A stretch of 64,000 nucleotides of DNA, from contig NZ_VAWF01000001.1 of the NCBI RefSeq assembly GCF_005869845.1, positions 1,364,001 through 1,428,000 of the forward strand, given 5' to 3'. Shown in pieces: positions 17,629-27,126 of the stretch. Positions within the stretch are counted from its first letter, which is position 1. Each line of letters starts with the position of its first letter. A program made the position numbers and the translations under genes. The DNA comes from Fodinibius saliphilus (GTDB taxonomy: Bacteria; Bacteroidota; Rhodothermia; Balneolales; Balneolaceae). Below the pieces are notes generated by a model. It did not search any database, had not been told where the DNA came from, and worked only from the letters and a program-made list of their open reading frames with translations.

Positions 17629-19152
17629 TTGGCTGACCCGAACGAAAAAGCACTTCTTATTATACTGGATGGTTTCGGGTTAGCCGAAAATCCCGAAGTA
17701 AGCGCTATTGATAAAGCGCAAAAACCATTCATTGAGTCCCTTTTTCGGGATAATCCCCATTCTGAGCTCTCTGCCAGCGGCAGAGATGTTGGGCTCCCTA
17801 ATGGGCAGTTTGGCAATTCCGAGGTTGGACACCTTAATATAGGTGCTGGCCGTATTGTGCCACAGGAATTAACTCGACTCAATAAAGCTATTGAAGATGG
17901 GAGCTTTTTTGAGAATCAAGCGCTCTCATCTGCTTTTAAAAAAGCTAAAGAGAATGGTCGTATCCATATTATGGGATTATTCTCTGATGGCGGTGTTCAC
18001 AGCCATAACGACCATTTATTTGCCCTACTTAGGTTTGCCCATTCTCAAGGTATTGACAATACCTACGTGCATGCCTTTACTGATGGTCGTGACACTTCTC
18101 CCCATGGTGGATTAGCATATACAAAAGAATTTAATGAACAGGCCGAGCAAATTGGGACTGGTAAAATTGCTTCTATTGTCGGGCGATATTATGCTATGGA
18201 TCGGGATAATCGGTGGGAGCGAACCAAATTAGCCTACGATCTTCTTGTACATGGTGAAGGTCAAGAATTTGACGACCCTGAAGAAGCCCTGCAATCATCT
18301 TATGATGAAGATATTACCGATGAGTTTGTAAAACCCAAACTTATTGATCAATCTCCAGACTCTCGCATACAAGAAGGAGATGTGATCATCTTTTATAACA
18401 TCCGAGGGGACCGGGCCCGACAAATCACTCGCGCCCTCACTGAAGACAACTTTGATGAATTTGACGTAGAAGACAGCCTCAACCTCCATTATACTACGTT
18501 CACCTCTTATGATGATACCTTCCAACATGTGGAAGTAGCCTACCCTCCCCTGCAACTCAAAAACACACTGGGAGAAGTAGTAAGTAAGCACGGCTTGCAG
18601 CAGCTCCGTATTGCCGAAACAGAAAAATATCCCCATGTAACATACTTCTTTAACGGCGGAGAGGAAGACCCTGTCGAAGGCGAACACCGCATAATGATTC
18701 CCAGCCCACAGGTAGCAACATATGACCTGCAACCCGAAATGAGTGCTCCCAAAGTAACCGACGCTTTGTGCGAGCAGTTACAAACCGAAAATAACGGTTT
18801 ATGCATCCTTAACTATGCTAATCCTGATATGGTGGGACACACCGGTGATATGGAAGCAACAATAGAAGCCGTTGAAACTATAGATAAACTGCTCGAAAAG
18901 GTTGTTAAAACCGCCACTGCCCATGACTATAAAATCTTAGTTATTGCAGACCATGGAAATGCTGACTGCTTGATTAACGAAGATGGATCACCCCATACTG
19001 CACATACCTCGGCGAATGTACCTGCCCTTATCATAAATGAACCGCGAGCTACTGAGATGAAAGATGGGATTTTAGCTGATGTAGCTCCTACATTATTAAA
19101 ATTTCTGAACATTGAACAACCTGTAGAGATGACCGGCACCCCTCTCTTTTAG
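17629..19152 (+). CDS. gpmI: 2,3-bisphosphoglycerate-independent phosphoglycerate mutase
   Basis: 507 aa, family-typical. It interconverts 3- and 2-phosphoglycerate using two Mn2+ and a phosphoserine intermediate. Visible features: DGFGLAENPEVSAID at the first metal site, NSEVGHLNIGAGR with the catalytic serine near residue 64, HAFTDGRDTSPHGG, GRYYAMDRDNRWERT, and the final metal site IADHGNADCLI with HTAHTSANVP. The only start that gives the full N-terminus is TTG at 17629. No in-frame ATG precedes the conserved LIILDGFG. It is 13 nt after rpsT. Confidence 0.95.
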   Translation: MADPNEKALLIILDGFGLAENPEVSAIDKAQKPFIESLFRDNPHSELSASGRDVGLPNGQFGNSEVGHLNIGAGRIVPQELTRLNKAIEDGSFFENQALSSAFKKAKENGRIHIMGLFSDGGVHSHNDHLFALLRFAHSQGIDNTYVHAFTDGRDTSPHGGLAYTKEFNEQAEQIGTGKIASIVGRYYAMDRDNRWERTKLAYDLLVHGEGQEFDDPEEALQSSYDEDITDEFVKPKLIDQSPDSRIQEGDVIIFYNIRGDRARQITRALTEDNFDEFDVEDSLNLHYTTFTSYDDTFQHVEVAYPPLQLKNTLGEVVSKHGLQQLRIAETEKYPHVTYFFNGGEEDPVEGEHRIMIPSPQVATYDLQPEMSAPKVTDALCEQLQTENNGLCILNYANPDMVGHTGDMEATIEAVETIDKLLEKVVKTATAHDYKILVIADHGNADCLINEDGSPHTAHTSANVPALIINEPRATEMKDGILADVAPTLLKFLNIEQPVEMTGTPLF

Positions 19153-19178
19153 CTATTTCCTGTATCCACAGAAAATAG
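19153..19178 (+). terminator. Hairpin at the 3' end of gpmI
   Basis: CTATTT-C-CTGT pairs with ACAG-A-AAATAG around ATCC immediately after the gpmI stop. It is A/T-rich with one mismatch and no T-run, so it is weak as a terminator. Confidence 0.3.
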
Positions 19179-19671
19179 GTCAAGTCCTAAGTATTTCCTG
19201 AGTATTGTATAATCTGTATATTTAATTGACTCCAATCAACTACCATATAGCTATAGTGGGCTTTAGCTGTTGGACACTCCTATTCTTCTTTATCTACTTG
19301 AGAAAAATAGTATAAGCACATAATCTTCATTTCTTTGGAGTACAGCTTTACCAAACCAATCTTTTGTTAAAGTCCTCACCTGATTTCACCTATTTTTTTG
19401 GTGAAATTTTACTATCTTAAAAAGGAGGATTGAAAAAGGAAGTTCATATATAAATCGGTTTATCCCTTGCTTATAGGAAGATACCATTATACATGATTTA
19501 TCAAATTCCTGATAAAAATCATCTGACTTTCTATTGATGGTATTTATTGTTTCAGTTTGCTTTTGCATGCTGCCACTACTACTTTCGTTAAAAGAATATG
19601 AACTAAATAATTCGCTCACTCGTTTTACCGATTGAAACCTAACCCAAAAACTACAAGAAGGTTCGTTTTAT
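19179..19671. other. AT-rich intergenic region between gpmI and clpC
   Basis: About 490 nt without a convincing gene. A hairpin with 8-bp arms (ATTTCACC 19383-19390, GGTGAAAT 19400-19407) and a T-rich loop could end the rpsT-gpmI transcript. A 77-codon minus-strand frame starting with GTG lies at 19386-19619, but it lacks a ribosome binding site and any recognisable feature. The clpC promoter must be in the last 150 nt. AGAAGG about 10 nt before the clpC ATG is its ribosome binding site. Confidence 0.4.
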
Positions 19672-22284
19672 ATGGAGGGTAATTTCTCTAGCAAAGTTCG
19701 AGATGTAATTCAATTTAGTCGCGAAGAAGCATTGCGTCTCGGGCACGACTATATCGGAACAGAACACCTCATTCTCGGAATCGTACGTCTTGGAGAAGGT
19801 GTTGCCGTTAAAATACTTAAGAATTTGAACTGTGATCTTTTCAAACTAAAAAAGACCGTTGAAGATACTGTTCGCGGAACAGGTGGTTCAGTAAAAGTGG
19901 GTAATATTCCACTTACCAAACAAGCTGAAAAAGTACTCCGTATTACCTATTTGGAGGCTAAACTTTATAAAAGTGATACTATCGGCACGGAACATTTGTT
20001 GCTCTCGCTATTACGGGACGATGAAAATATTGCTGCACAAATCTTACAGCAATTCAACATTTCGTACGATGCCGTGCGTGAAGAACTTGATCTTATTATA
20101 TCAGGAAAATCTTCGGATGAAAAAAGTGCTGACTCAAGCTCTGTTTCTGCCAGTCTATCTTCATCTAAAGGTTCACAATCGTCCGGAAGCTCCAGAGAAA
20201 AGAAAATGGAAAAATCAAAAACTCCTGTACTCGATAATTTTGGCCGTGACTTAACGCAATTAGCTGAAGATGGAAAACTCGATCCCATCATAGGGCGAGA
20301 AGATGAAATTGAACGTGTTGCCCAGGTTTTAAGCCGACGAAAGAAAAACAACCCCGTACTTATTGGGGAACCCGGTGTTGGTAAGACAGCAATTGCTGAA
20401 GGGTTGGCCTCGCGTATAATTGAACGAAAAGTTTCTCGTGTACTCTATGACAAAAGGGTGATCGCTCTTGACCTTGCTGCACTTGTTGCCGGTACCAAGT
20501 ACCGTGGACAATTTGAAGAGCGAATGAAAGCAGTAATGGGAGAGCTCGAGAAGACAAAGAATGTGATTCTCTTTATTGATGAACTTCATACTATTGTTGG
20601 CGCCGGCGGTGCTAGCGGATCGCTTGATGCCTCAAATATGCTTAAACCTGCACTCGCTCGCGGCGAAGTTCAGGCTATTGGTGCAACTACGCTTAACGAA
20701 TATCGCCAGCATATTGAAAAAGACGGCGCTTTGGAACGACGCTTCCAGAAAATCATGGTTGATCCAACTACTCCTGAAGAAACCATTGAAATTCTTTCTC
20801 AGATTAAAGAAAAATACGAGAATCACCACAGTGTCGCCTATTCAGATAAAGCAATCGAAGCATGTGTTAGCTTAACAGATCGGTATGTGACCGACCATTT
20901 CTTGCCCGACAAAGCAATTGATGCGCTGGATGAAGCAGGTGCTCGTGTACATCTTTCCAATATCCATGTACCACAGCATATTATCGACCTTGAAGAAAAA
21001 ATTGAGGAAACAAGCGATAAGAAAAACGGCATGGTTAAGAAGCAGCGTTTTGAAGAAGCTGCTCGCCTCCGGGATAAAGAAAAACGTTTAAATGAAGAGC
21101 TGGAGGAAGCCCAAAAGAAATGGGAGAAAGAATCTGAGGAGATTGTTTACGATGTTGAAGAAGCAGACGTAGCTCATGTTGTAGGTATGATGAGCGGCGT
21201 ACCCGTTAGTAAGATCAATGAAAGTGAAAGCAAGAAGTTGGTCAAGATGAAGGAGGAACTCTCCAAACAGATTATTGGCCAGAACGAAGCTATCGTTAAA
21301 CTTACTAAAGCGATAAAGCGAACACGTGCCGGACTTAAAGATCCTACACGTCCTATTGGTTCATTTATATTCCTTGGGCCTACTGGTGTGGGTAAAACAG
21401 AAATGGCTAAAGTTCTTGCTGAATATCTCTTTGACAAAGAGGATGCGCTCATTCGTATCGATATGAGTGAGTATATGGAGAAATTTTCCGTATCACGACT
21501 TGTCGGTGCACCTCCAGGCTATGTTGGTTATGAAGAAGGTGGTATGCTTACTGAAAAAGTTCGTCGTAAACCATATAGTGTTGTTCTTCTCGATGAAATT
21601 GAGAAAGCACACCCTGACGTCTTCAATATCTTACTACAAGTTCTTGACGATGGTATTCTCACAGATAGTTTGGGGCGTAAAGTAGACTTCCGTAATACCA
21701 TTATCATCATGACTTCTAATATTGGAGCTCGTGATATTCGTAATCTTGGAGAAGGAATTGGATTCTCTACCGGGGAATCAAGCTTCGACTACGAACAGAT
21801 GAAATCGACAATACAGGATGCCCTTAAAAAGGTATTTAATCCTGAATTCTTAAATCGTATTGATGATGTCATCACTTTCCGTTCGCTTGAGAAAGAAGAT
21901 ATCTTCCAGATTATCGATATTCTTTCTGATGATCTCTTCGAACGTATTCATAATCTTGGTTTTGAAGTTACGGTAACACAAGGAGCCAAAGACTTCTTAA
22001 GTGATAAAGGATTTGATCAGAAGTATGGTGCTCGTCCGTTGAAGCGTGCCATTCAAAAATATGTTGAAGAGCCGCTTGCCGAAGAGCTGCTTGAAGCTGA
22101 TCATACCGAAGGTTCAGAAATCAGGATAAAAATGAATAAGTCGCGAGATGGACTAACATTTGACTGGAATGAAGCTGATGATTCGGCAAGTACCGATGAG
22201 GATGAAGAAAAAAAGACAACCTCAAAAGATGGTAATACTGATGACGGTGAAGAGTCAAAATCTGAAGCTAAAACTTCTGAATAA
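19672..22284 (+). CDS. clpC: ATP-dependent Clp protease ATP-binding subunit ClpC
   Basis: 870 aa AAA+ unfoldase that feeds substrates to ClpP. Order of parts: two Clp_N repeats (residues 1-145, [14 protein letters not shown] and [14 protein letters not shown]), a Ser-rich linker (150-180), AAA-1 with Walker A GEPGVGKT near 232, a UVR-type middle segment ([16 protein letters not shown] near 456), AAA-2 with Walker A GPTGVGKT near 568 and the [13 protein letters not shown] Walker B. The [14 protein letters not shown] pore loop is present. The last 50 residues form an acidic Ser/Glu/Asp tail beyond the normal ClpC end. The UVR segment distinguishes it from ClpB. A strong terminator follows. Confidence 0.95.
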   Translation: MEGNFSSKVRDVIQFSREEALRLGHDYIGTEHLILGIVRLGEGVAVKILKNLNCDLFKLKKTVEDTVRGTGGSVKVGNIPLTKQAEKVLRITYLEAKLYKSDTIGTEHLLLSLLRDDENIAAQILQQFNISYDAVREELDLIISGKSSDEKSADSSSVSASLSSSKGSQSSGSSREKKMEKSKTPVLDNFGRDLTQLAEDGKLDPIIGREDEIERVAQVLSRRKKNNPVLIGEPGVGKTAIAEGLASRIIERKVSRVLYDKRVIALDLAALVAGTKYRGQFEERMKAVMGELEKTKNVILFIDELHTIVGAGGASGSLDASNMLKPALARGEVQAIGATTLNEYRQHIEKDGALERRFQKIMVDPTTPEETIEILSQIKEKYENHHSVAYSDKAIEACVSLTDRYVTDHFLPDKAIDALDEAGARVHLSNIHVPQHIIDLEEKIEETSDKKNGMVKKQRFEEAARLRDKEKRLNEELEEAQKKWEKESEEIVYDVEEADVAHVVGMMSGVPVSKINESESKKLVKMKEELSKQIIGQNEAIVKLTKAIKRTRAGLKDPTRPIGSFIFLGPTGVGKTEMAKVLAEYLFDKEDALIRIDMSEYMEKFSVSRLVGAPPGYVGYEEGGMLTEKVRRKPYSVVLLDEIEKAHPDVFNILLQVLDDGILTDSLGRKVDFRNTIIIMTSNIGARDIRNLGEGIGFSTGESSFDYEQMKSTIQDALKKVFNPEFLNRIDDVITFRSLEKEDIFQIIDILSDDLFERIHNLGFEVTVTQGAKDFLSDKGFDQKYGARPLKRAIQKYVEEPLAEELLEADHTEGSEIRIKMNKSRDGLTFDWNEADDSASTDEDEEKKTTSKDGNTDDGEESKSEAKTSE

Positions 22285-22311
22285 CTCCTTTCGGACTTAA
22301 TATTAAAAAAC

Positions 22312-22340
22312 AAAAAGGCCTCCGGTTGGAGGCCTTTTTT
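22312..22340. terminator. Rho-independent terminator between clpC and a convergent gene
   Basis: AAAAAGGCCTCC pairs perfectly with GGAGGCCTTTTT around a GGTT tetraloop. A/T tracts on both sides allow use in both directions: clpC on plus, the secreted protein gene on minus. Confidence 0.9.
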
Positions 22341-22365
22341 AATGAAGTATATTTTACCTCTGATT

Positions 22366-23490
22366 TTAAAAGTCTGCTTTAATGCGGACTCTTTTGCTTC
22401 CACCGTTCAACTGATAATTATCAGCCGACAGACGTTCAATAGAAGCATCTGAAGCCTTTAAAAAACCAACAGAAGAACCAAATTCCTCAGTTGTTATAGA
22501 CCTCTTCTTCAAGTTAATTCCACGAAACTCAACATTGCTGAGTACACCGGCTGTTGTAGTATAATTGCCTGTTACAGCTAAAATTAGGTTATCTTCTGCA
22601 AAATAATCAGCAAGAAATACCGGAGACCTAAAACTTGTAGCACCCAGGCTTTCTCCACTCAGCACATTATGTACCATTACCCGCCCACCGGAATACAGGG
22701 TGATAAATTCATGATCTGCAGAAAAAGAAGCTCCAATTAAATTCTTATCTGTTGTAATCGTGTTTAACTCGTTACCAAAACGATCCATAATAATTGCCTG
22801 GTCGTCAGAACCTTGCTTAGCAGTTATTACTGCCATCACATTACCGTCATCAGAAAGTTCTAAACTTTTAATATACCGGTCACTACTGTAATGAATATCC
22901 CGAAATCGCCCGTTAGCCATCTTCAATTTAACCTGTGAGGCAAAGTTATTATCCCTTTTAATTTTAGGACTATAAATAATCATCGTCTTCTGATCATTAC
23001 TTATTGCCACTTCTGAAATTTGTTCTCCTTGCTTACTTTGTGAACTGCTCGACATATTATCCGATATATTTCCTGAGCGTCCATAAAATGTGAAATTAGC
23101 AATATTATCGCGGAGCAAAACATCCCCATTATCAGCAGGATAAACGGCAATAGAAGGATCATTATCCCCTAAAATAATAGAAGAAAACTCATCTAGCTTT
23201 TCTCCATCCGGACTATAAACTGATATTTGACCTTTCTCCCCGCTTCGTTTCAATACACTAATGATGGTATTAGCCGGTGAAACTCCCAAAACCTCATAAC
23301 TATTGATTGTAGTACCAGATTCTAGAAATCGAATAGCTGTTGAATTTATAACGACCTCTGAATCATCCAACAAAAAGGTAGAAGTAGAATTATTTGTAGT
23401 AGGTGGAACAACAGACAGATCAAGAGACTGCCCAAATACAGTGACAGGCAGCAATAACAAAATTAACGCTCGAAAAATATGGGTAACCAT
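22366..23490 (-). CDS. Secreted beta-propeller-like protein of unknown function
   Basis: 374 aa. A signal peptide covers the first about 20 residues (MVTHIFRALILLLLPVTVFG, cleavage near GQS). The rest consists of repeating beta units of 40-50 residues with 'S.D...v.v.' starts and 'G..i' turns (SDDGNVMAVITAKQGSDD, SADHEFITLYSGGRVMV, AEDNLILAVTGNY). This is the look of a WD40/quinoprotein-like propeller. No catalytic motif is seen. It is a single gene between the clpC terminator and a divergent GT2. Likely periplasmic or surface. Function unknown. Confidence 0.75.
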   Translation of the reverse strand: MVTHIFRALILLLLPVTVFGQSLDLSVVPPTTNNSTSTFLLDDSEVVINSTAIRFLESGTTINSYEVLGVSPANTIISVLKRSGEKGQISVYSPDGEKLDEFSSIILGDNDPSIAVYPADNGDVLLRDNIANFTFYGRSGNISDNMSSSSQSKQGEQISEVAISNDQKTMIIYSPKIKRDNNFASQVKLKMANGRFRDIHYSSDRYIKSLELSDDGNVMAVITAKQGSDDQAIIMDRFGNELNTITTDKNLIGASFSADHEFITLYSGGRVMVHNVLSGESLGATSFRSPVFLADYFAEDNLILAVTGNYTTTAGVLSNVEFRGINLKKRSITTEEFGSSVGFLKASDASIERLSADNYQLNGGSKRVRIKADF

Positions 23491-23626
23491 AAATCAGTGT
23501 ACATTTCATGTTAAAAATTTGACCTTTAAAGAACGTAATTATTTACCAGAGTTTCAGAACCGATCAACTATAATTCTATAATAATTATTTGTAGTTTTGC
23601 TCTATTCAAAATTTTAAAAATCTATT

Positions 23627-24586
23627 ATGTTATTTTCTGTAGTAATTCCTGTATATAACCGTCCCGAAGAGGTAGATGAACTGCTGGAAAGTCTTACCAA
23701 ACAGTCATATAAAAATTTCGAAGTACTCATTATTGAAGATGGATCAGAAGAGCCATGCAAGGATATTGTTAAACAGTACGAAGAATCTCTTGATATCCGC
23801 TACTTTTACAAAGAAAACTCTGGTCAGGGTTTTAGTCGAAACTATGGCTTTGAGCGTGCAAATGGTGATTATTTTATTGTTTTTGATTCTGACTGCCTGA
23901 TTCCAGAACATTATTTTGAAACAGTCACCCAATATTTAAAAAAACATCCGCTTGATGCTTTTGGCGGACCTGATCGTGAGCATGAAAGTTTTACGCCCAC
24001 CCAAAAAGCGATAAGCTATGCCATGACCTCCCCTATCACTACCGGAGGTACCCGAGGCAACAAGAAACATATAGGGACTTTCCATCCACGTAGTTTTAAT
24101 ATGGGTATTTCACGAGAAGTTTATAAAAAGACCGGCGGCTACCGTATTACCAGGATGGGTGAGGATATTGAGTTTAGCATTCGAATAATAGAACACGGAT
24201 TTACCACGGGTCTAATCCCAGATGCATATGTTTATCACAAACGCCGAACAGATTTATCACAATTTTTCCACCAGCTTCATTTTTTTGGCAGAGCCCGTAT
24301 AAATATAAGTCGGTTCTATCCCTCAGAATTAAAACTCATTCATACCATTCCCGCACTTTTTACCCTTGTCACATTGGTATTGCTAACCCTCCCATTTTGG
24401 GCCCCATTCTTTTTCAAAATATCAATAATTCCGTTCCTCGCACTGTTCATTTTAATTTTTGCACATGCATCCATAAAAAATAAAAGTGTAGAAATAGGCA
24501 TACTCAGTTCAGTTGCTTCATTTATCCAGCTTACGGCCTATGGTATTGGTTTTATGGAAGAATTAGTTGTAAAGCTTAGGGAGTAA
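23627..24586 (+). CDS. Family 2 glycosyltransferase with C-terminal membrane helices
   Basis: 319 aa. An N-terminal GT-A domain: SVVIPVYNRPEEVDELL, nucleotide-sugar aspartate in IIEDGSEEP, DxD metal motif FDSDC at residues 86-90, and the acceptor/catalytic region GGYRITRMGEDIEFSIR near 185. Residues 235-300 form two or three membrane helices (LFTLVTLVLLTLPFWAPFF and following). Such proteins transfer a sugar on the cytoplasmic face, often for surface glycans or glycolipids. It stands alone between the propeller gene and the tRNA cluster. TAGTTTTG about 35 nt before the start fits TANNTTTG weakly. Confidence 0.88.
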   Translation: MLFSVVIPVYNRPEEVDELLESLTKQSYKNFEVLIIEDGSEEPCKDIVKQYEESLDIRYFYKENSGQGFSRNYGFERANGDYFIVFDSDCLIPEHYFETVTQYLKKHPLDAFGGPDREHESFTPTQKAISYAMTSPITTGGTRGNKKHIGTFHPRSFNMGISREVYKKTGGYRITRMGEDIEFSIRIIEHGFTTGLIPDAYVYHKRRTDLSQFFHQLHFFGRARINISRFYPSELKLIHTIPALFTLVTLVLLTLPFWAPFFFKISIIPFLALFILIFAHASIKNKSVEIGILSSVASFIQLTAYGIGFMEELVVKLRE

Positions 24587-24627
24587 ATTCATTTCAATTT
24601 GAAATTGATTTGAGACTATAAGACTCT

Positions 24628-24635
24628 TATATTTG
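24628..24635 (+). promoter_or_regulatory. Candidate promoter of the tRNA cluster
   Basis: TATATTTG matches the Bacteroidota -7 consensus TANNTTTG, with ATTG 20 nt upstream as a -33 element. The first tRNA begins 16 nt downstream, the right distance for a start site just before tRNA-Pro. Confidence 0.5.
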
Positions 24636-24651
24636 ACATCTTTCTGAAACA

Positions 24652-24725
24652 CGGGGAGTGGCGCAGTCCGGTAGCGCATTCGCTTTGGGAGCGAAGGGTC
24701 GCAGGTTCAAATCCTGTCTCCCCGA
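24652..24725 (+). tRNA. tRNA-Pro (anticodon TGG)
   Basis: 74 nt cloverleaf. Acceptor CGGGGAG pairs with CTCCCCG, the anticodon stem TTCGC/GCGAA encloses a loop with TGG, and the T-loop TTCAAAT is flanked by GCAGG/CCTGT. Discriminator A. CCA is not encoded. First of a five-tRNA run. Confidence 0.96.
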
Positions 24726-24778
24726 CAATATGTCTTTTGAAAGAGATAATTGAGATCAATATCAAAAGACAGACAGGA

Positions 24779-24852
24779 GCGCCCGTAGCTCAACTGGATA
24801 GAGCAACTCCCTTCTAAGGAGTAGGTTACAGGTTCGAGTCCTGTCGGGCGTA
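24779..24852 (+). tRNA. tRNA-Arg (anticodon TCT)
   Basis: 74 nt. Acceptor GCGCCCG pairs with CGGGCGT (first pair G-U). Anticodon arm ACTCC-CTTCTAA-GGAGT, so the anticodon is TCT. T-arm ACAGG-TTCGAGT-CCTGT. Discriminator A, CCA not encoded. Confidence 0.96.
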
Positions 24853-24871
24853 CTGAAGACGCCTTAAATAT

Positions 24872-24942
24872 GGCGACGTGGCCGAGTGGTTAGGCAGAGG
24901 TCTGCAAAACCTCCTACGGCGGTTCGATCCCGCCCGTCGCCT
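24872..24942 (+). tRNA. tRNA-Cys (anticodon GCA)
   Basis: 71 nt. Acceptor GGCGACG pairs with CGTCGCC, discriminator T as usual for tRNA-Cys. Anticodon arm GAGGT-CTGCAAA-ACCTC gives GCA. T-arm GGCGG-TTCGATC-CCGCC. CCA not encoded. Confidence 0.96.
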
Positions 24943-24956
24943 CTTCGAAACTAGAT

Positions 24957-25029
24957 GCCGCGTTCGTCTAGGGGTTTAGGACGCCGCCCTTTCACGGCGG
25001 TAGCACGGGTTCGAATCCCGTACGCGGTA
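24957..25029 (+). tRNA. tRNA-Glu (anticodon TTC), copy 1
   Basis: 73 nt. Acceptor GCCGCGT pairs with ACGCGGT. Anticodon arm CCGCC-CTTTCAC-GGCGG gives TTC. T-arm ACGGG-TTCGAAT-CCCGT. Identical over its whole length to the copy at 25223-25295, including two to three flanking bases on each side. Confidence 0.96.
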
Positions 25030-25036
25030 CTGATAC

Positions 25037-25111
25037 GGAGCTTGTAGCTCAGTTGGTTAGAGCGCCAGGTTGTGGCCCTGGAGGCCGTGGGTTCAAATCC
25101 CATCAGGCTCC
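25037..25111 (+). tRNA. tRNA-His (anticodon GTG)
   Basis: 75 nt counting the encoded G-1. GAGCTTG pairs with CAGGCTC, and G-1 pairs with discriminator C73, the identity pair of tRNA-His. Anticodon arm CCAGG-TTGTGGC-CCTGG gives GTG. CCA not encoded. Confidence 0.96.
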
Positions 25112-25178
25112 CACTTTTTTTAGAAGCTTTAGGTTGTATTAATACCTAAAATAGTGTATCATTGCTGCCTTCGATTTT

Positions 25179-25211
25179 GCTTTGTTGACGGAATGTCGAC
25201 AAAGCTTTTTT
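25179..25211 (+). terminator. Terminator after the first five tRNAs
   Basis: GCTTTGTTGAC pairs with GTCGACAAAGC (11 bp, one U-G in plus-strand RNA) around a 5-nt loop, followed by a run of T. It lies between tRNA-His and the second tRNA-Glu and would cut the latter off from the upstream promoter. Confidence 0.75.
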
Positions 25212-25222
25212 ACTGACTTTAT

Positions 25223-25295
25223 GCCGCGTTCGTCTAGGGGTTTAGGACGCCGCCCTTTCACGGCGGTAGCACGGGTTCGAATCCCGTACGCGGTA
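25223..25295 (+). tRNA. tRNA-Glu (anticodon TTC), copy 2
   Basis: Identical in sequence to copy 1 at 24957-25029, so the same evidence applies. It lies 12 nt beyond the end of a terminator and is followed 10 nt later by its own terminator. No clear TANNTTTG element is seen between tRNA-His and this gene. Confidence 0.95.
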
Positions 25296-25304
25296 CTCAA
25301 ATAC

Positions 25305-25347
25305 AAAAGCCCTTGCAAATATAAGTTTGCAAGGGCTTTTTTGTTTT
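25305..25347 (+). terminator. Terminator after the second tRNA-Glu
   Basis: AAAAGCCCTTGCAAA (25305-25319) pairs perfectly with TTTGCAAGGGCTTTT (25326-25340) around a 6-nt loop. A further T-run follows. Confidence 0.9.
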
Positions 25348-25712
25348 TAGAAGATGGATAATTCCAATTATAGAATTGTTTGTTAATCGCCTTTCCATTA
25401 CAAGAATATCCTGCCTTATTCGTTTCCTATATCTAAAAAAGGTTTTTTTTATCCTTTTAATTCAATGTATAACTCTTTCATGAAGATCCTGAAACAAGTT
25501 CAGGATGAACTCTGCCAGTCCGCCTATCGGGGCCCCTGACAAAAAATGGATATCCTAAATCCTAAATGATAGTAAGTAAAGAATGTAAGGAGAGAACAAA
25601 AGAGAGTCTCTTATAAAAGAAAAAACAATTAAAGCCAATAAGGTCTTTTTAACTATTTTTAAACCTGAAATGTTTTTATCATTCAGCAAGTAAAAAGAAT
25701 ACTCTTTTAACT
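25348..25712. other. Intergenic region with one dispersed hairpin repeat
   Basis: 365 nt without a gene between the tRNA terminator and the MgtC/DUF4010 gene. At 25483-25508 is a hairpin repeat (AGATCCTGAA, ACAAG, TTCAGGATGA) of a kind found again at about 38094, 38879, 40451, 44678, 60984 and 63761. The remainder is AT-rich with no recognised promoter motif. Confidence 0.6.
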
Positions 25713-26984
25713 ATGGAACAAGAGTTAACCCTTATTTGGGATATCCTATCAGCCCTCGGTATCGGTTTACTTATCGGTATAGAACGGGGGTGGAGTGGGC
25801 GCCTGGAAGATGAAGGAGATCGGGTAGCAGGTATTCGCACTTTCAGCTTGGTAGGCCTTCTGGGTGGAGTATGGGCAAAATTAAGCAACATCCTTGATGC
25901 ATGGATTTTTGCTGTCGTTTTTCTTGGAATCACAGCCTTGGTTATTACGTCCTACATCACCGAAGTCAAGGTAAATAAAGAGAAAGATCTTGGTATCACG
26001 ACAGAGGTAGCCCTGCTTCTTACATTCTCGCTGGGTAGCTGGGCCGCTTTTGGCTATCATGGTTATGCACTTGGAGTTGCAGTGATTGTTGTAGCATTAC
26101 TGAGCTTAAAACCGACCCTGCACAAGTGGCTTAAAGTGATTGAAGTAAAAGAGGTATATGGTGCTATTAAACTGCTGGTTATTTCAGTAATTCTACTCCC
26201 CCTGCTGCCTAACAAAGGATATGGTCCCTGGGATACCATCAATCCCTATTGGATCTGGTGGATGGTTGTACTCATTTCGGGCCTATCGTTTATCGGATAT
26301 ATCCTTATTAAATATACCGGTAAAGATAAGGGTACAATTTTAACAGCCATCACGGGAGGACTCGCTTCTTCAACAGCCGTAACTATTAGCCTGGCCCAGT
26401 TCGCACGGCAGCAAAAAAAGTCTGCCAGCCGAATATTTATTGCCGGAGTCCTTGTTGCCTCTTCCATTATGTTTATCCGGGTGGGTATTGAGGTTGCGGT
26501 TGTCAATATAACGCTACTATACCCTCTTATAGTGCCGTTAACGGTGATGCTAATATTAAGTATGGGCGGTGGTATTTGGCTCTGGAGACAACACCGAGAT
26601 TTAGATGAGGAACATCCGCCTTTGGATATTAAAAACCCACTCCAGTTTCTAACAGCTCTGCAATTTGGCATACTGTTAGGGCTAATTCTTCTTCTGGCTA
26701 CAGCCATGGAACAATGGTACGGCGACAGGGGCATCTACCTGCTCAGTCTTTTCTCCGGCCTCATGGATGTAGATGCTATTACTCTTACGCTCTCGCGAAT
26801 GGCGAAAAACGGTACGGAATCGAGTGTAGCCCTGCTGGGTATCATCATTGCAGTTATTACTAATACTATGGTCAAAGCAGGCCTTTTTATTTCATGGGTG
26901 GGTTACCGTAAAAGCACGCAGTTAATCTGGATGATTCTCGTTATTTCGATAAGCGGAATTTTATGTCTGTTACCATTTATATAG
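25713..26984 (+). CDS. MgtC/DUF4010 family membrane protein
   Basis: 423 aa, nearly all hydrophobic, about 12 membrane helices. Residues 10-140 match the MgtC/SapB N-terminal domain (ALGIGLLIGIERGW, DRVAGIRTFSLVGLLGG). Residues 180-400 match DUF4010, with the conserved TAITGGLASSTAVTISLA and GLMDVDAITLTLSRMA segments. The fusion is widespread in bacteria, and a transport or magnesium/stress role is suspected but not established. The gene is followed after 142 nt by a universal stress protein in the same direction, perhaps on one transcript. Confidence 0.85.
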   Translation: MEQELTLIWDILSALGIGLLIGIERGWSGRLEDEGDRVAGIRTFSLVGLLGGVWAKLSNILDAWIFAVVFLGITALVITSYITEVKVNKEKDLGITTEVALLLTFSLGSWAAFGYHGYALGVAVIVVALLSLKPTLHKWLKVIEVKEVYGAIKLLVISVILLPLLPNKGYGPWDTINPYWIWWMVVLISGLSFIGYILIKYTGKDKGTILTAITGGLASSTAVTISLAQFARQQKKSASRIFIAGVLVASSIMFIRVGIEVAVVNITLLYPLIVPLTVMLILSMGGGIWLWRQHRDLDEEHPPLDIKNPLQFLTALQFGILLGLILLLATAMEQWYGDRGIYLLSLFSGLMDVDAITLTLSRMAKNGTESSVALLGIIIAVITNTMVKAGLFISWVGYRKSTQLIWMILVISISGILCLLPFI

Positions 26985-27126
26985 CAACTTTTATCCAACT
27001 AATACTGATATCTAAACTTTTAATATCCAGAAGAGAGTAATCTTCATAAACTTATTGAAAAAGCAACATTTTGATGTCCTTTATTACTAAATAAAAAAAT
27101 ATGGCCATAACTTAACCTCCAGTACT

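Noticed and set aside
19386-19619. 77-codon minus-strand frame upstream of clpC
   Set aside because: GTG start, no ribosome binding site, low complexity, end falls in a hairpin, no recognisable domain.
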